From the NCBI GenBank assembly GCA_900540685.1, contig UQGS01000054.1, positions 1 through 14,078 on the forward strand: a stretch of DNA of 14,078 nucleotides, read 5' to 3'. How positions within the stretch are numbered: the first letter of the stretch is position 1; each line of letters starts with the position of its first letter. The DNA is from an uncultured Catenibacterium sp. (GTDB taxonomy: Bacteria; Bacillota_I; Bacilli_A; Erysipelotrichales; Coprobacillaceae). This document shows, piece by piece, positions 14,051 through 14,078 of this stretch. Made by a program: the position numbers and the translations under genes. The notes beneath the pieces were generated by a model. That model was given only the letters and a program-made list of their open reading frames with translations, was not told the origin of the DNA and searched no databases.

Positions 14051-14078
14051 GAAGAACCTCATTGAGGTTCTTCTTTTT
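14051..14078 (+). terminator. Intrinsic terminator of the GH84 gene
   Basis: GAAGAACCTC and GAGGTTCTTC form a perfect 10-bp stem with loop ATT, followed by five T at the window end. It starts 8 bp after the stop codon. Confidence 0.9.

Overview
The window comes from a low-GC Gram-positive bacterium. The codon use is AT-rich, the -35/-10 promoters and AGGAGG-type ribosome sites are typical of Bacillota, and there are a T-box, a LicT-type RAT/terminator, a CcpA cre-like site and a cell-wall-anchored glycosidase. A gut member of the Erysipelotrichia (Catenibacterium/Holdemanella-like) is my best guess. That placement is an inference and no marker gene here proves it.

Layout. (1) 1-346: a 64-bp unit duplicated at a 74-bp period. 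On the minus strand it reads as a tandem small RNA with its own promoter and a strong terminator, and two 25-bp direct repeats lie just behind the promoter. (2) 347-1927: two adjacent paralogous genes for very acidic cytoplasmic proteins built from a ~30-residue Y-D-P...D-Y-x-E-A repeat, function unknown. (3) 2031-4126: a promoter, a T-box leader and a CstA-family transporter gene with its terminator. (4) 4357-4526: a stand-alone structured RNA with its own promoter and terminator, not matched to any family I know. (5) 4546-5776: a single-gene unit encoding a 12-TM MFS transporter. (6) 5802-8182: a NagE-like PTS IICB gene followed by a BglG/LicT-type PRD antiterminator gene. (7) 8213-8464: a convergent pair that looks like a type I toxin-antitoxin remnant, with a plus-strand RNA, a minus-strand holin-like mini-ORF and a shared bidirectional terminator. 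(8) 8605-14078: a cre-like site, a promoter, a RAT with its overlapping terminator, a very large secreted GH84 beta-N-acetylglucosaminidase with C-terminal wall anchor, and a final terminator.

How the parts work together. Regions 6 and 8 form a coherent N-acetylglucosamine (GlcNAc) module. The GH84 enzyme would release GlcNAc from host glycans at the cell surface. The NagE-like PTS permease would import and phosphorylate it. The antiterminator, controlled by PTS phosphorylation of its four conserved histidines, would bind the RAT and allow transcription of the GH84 gene. The cre-like site suggests CcpA repression when better sugars are present. The T-box before cstA ties that transporter to uncharged tRNA, with isoleucine the most likely reading. 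The two RNA loci and the acidic repeat proteins are the parts that established families do not explain.
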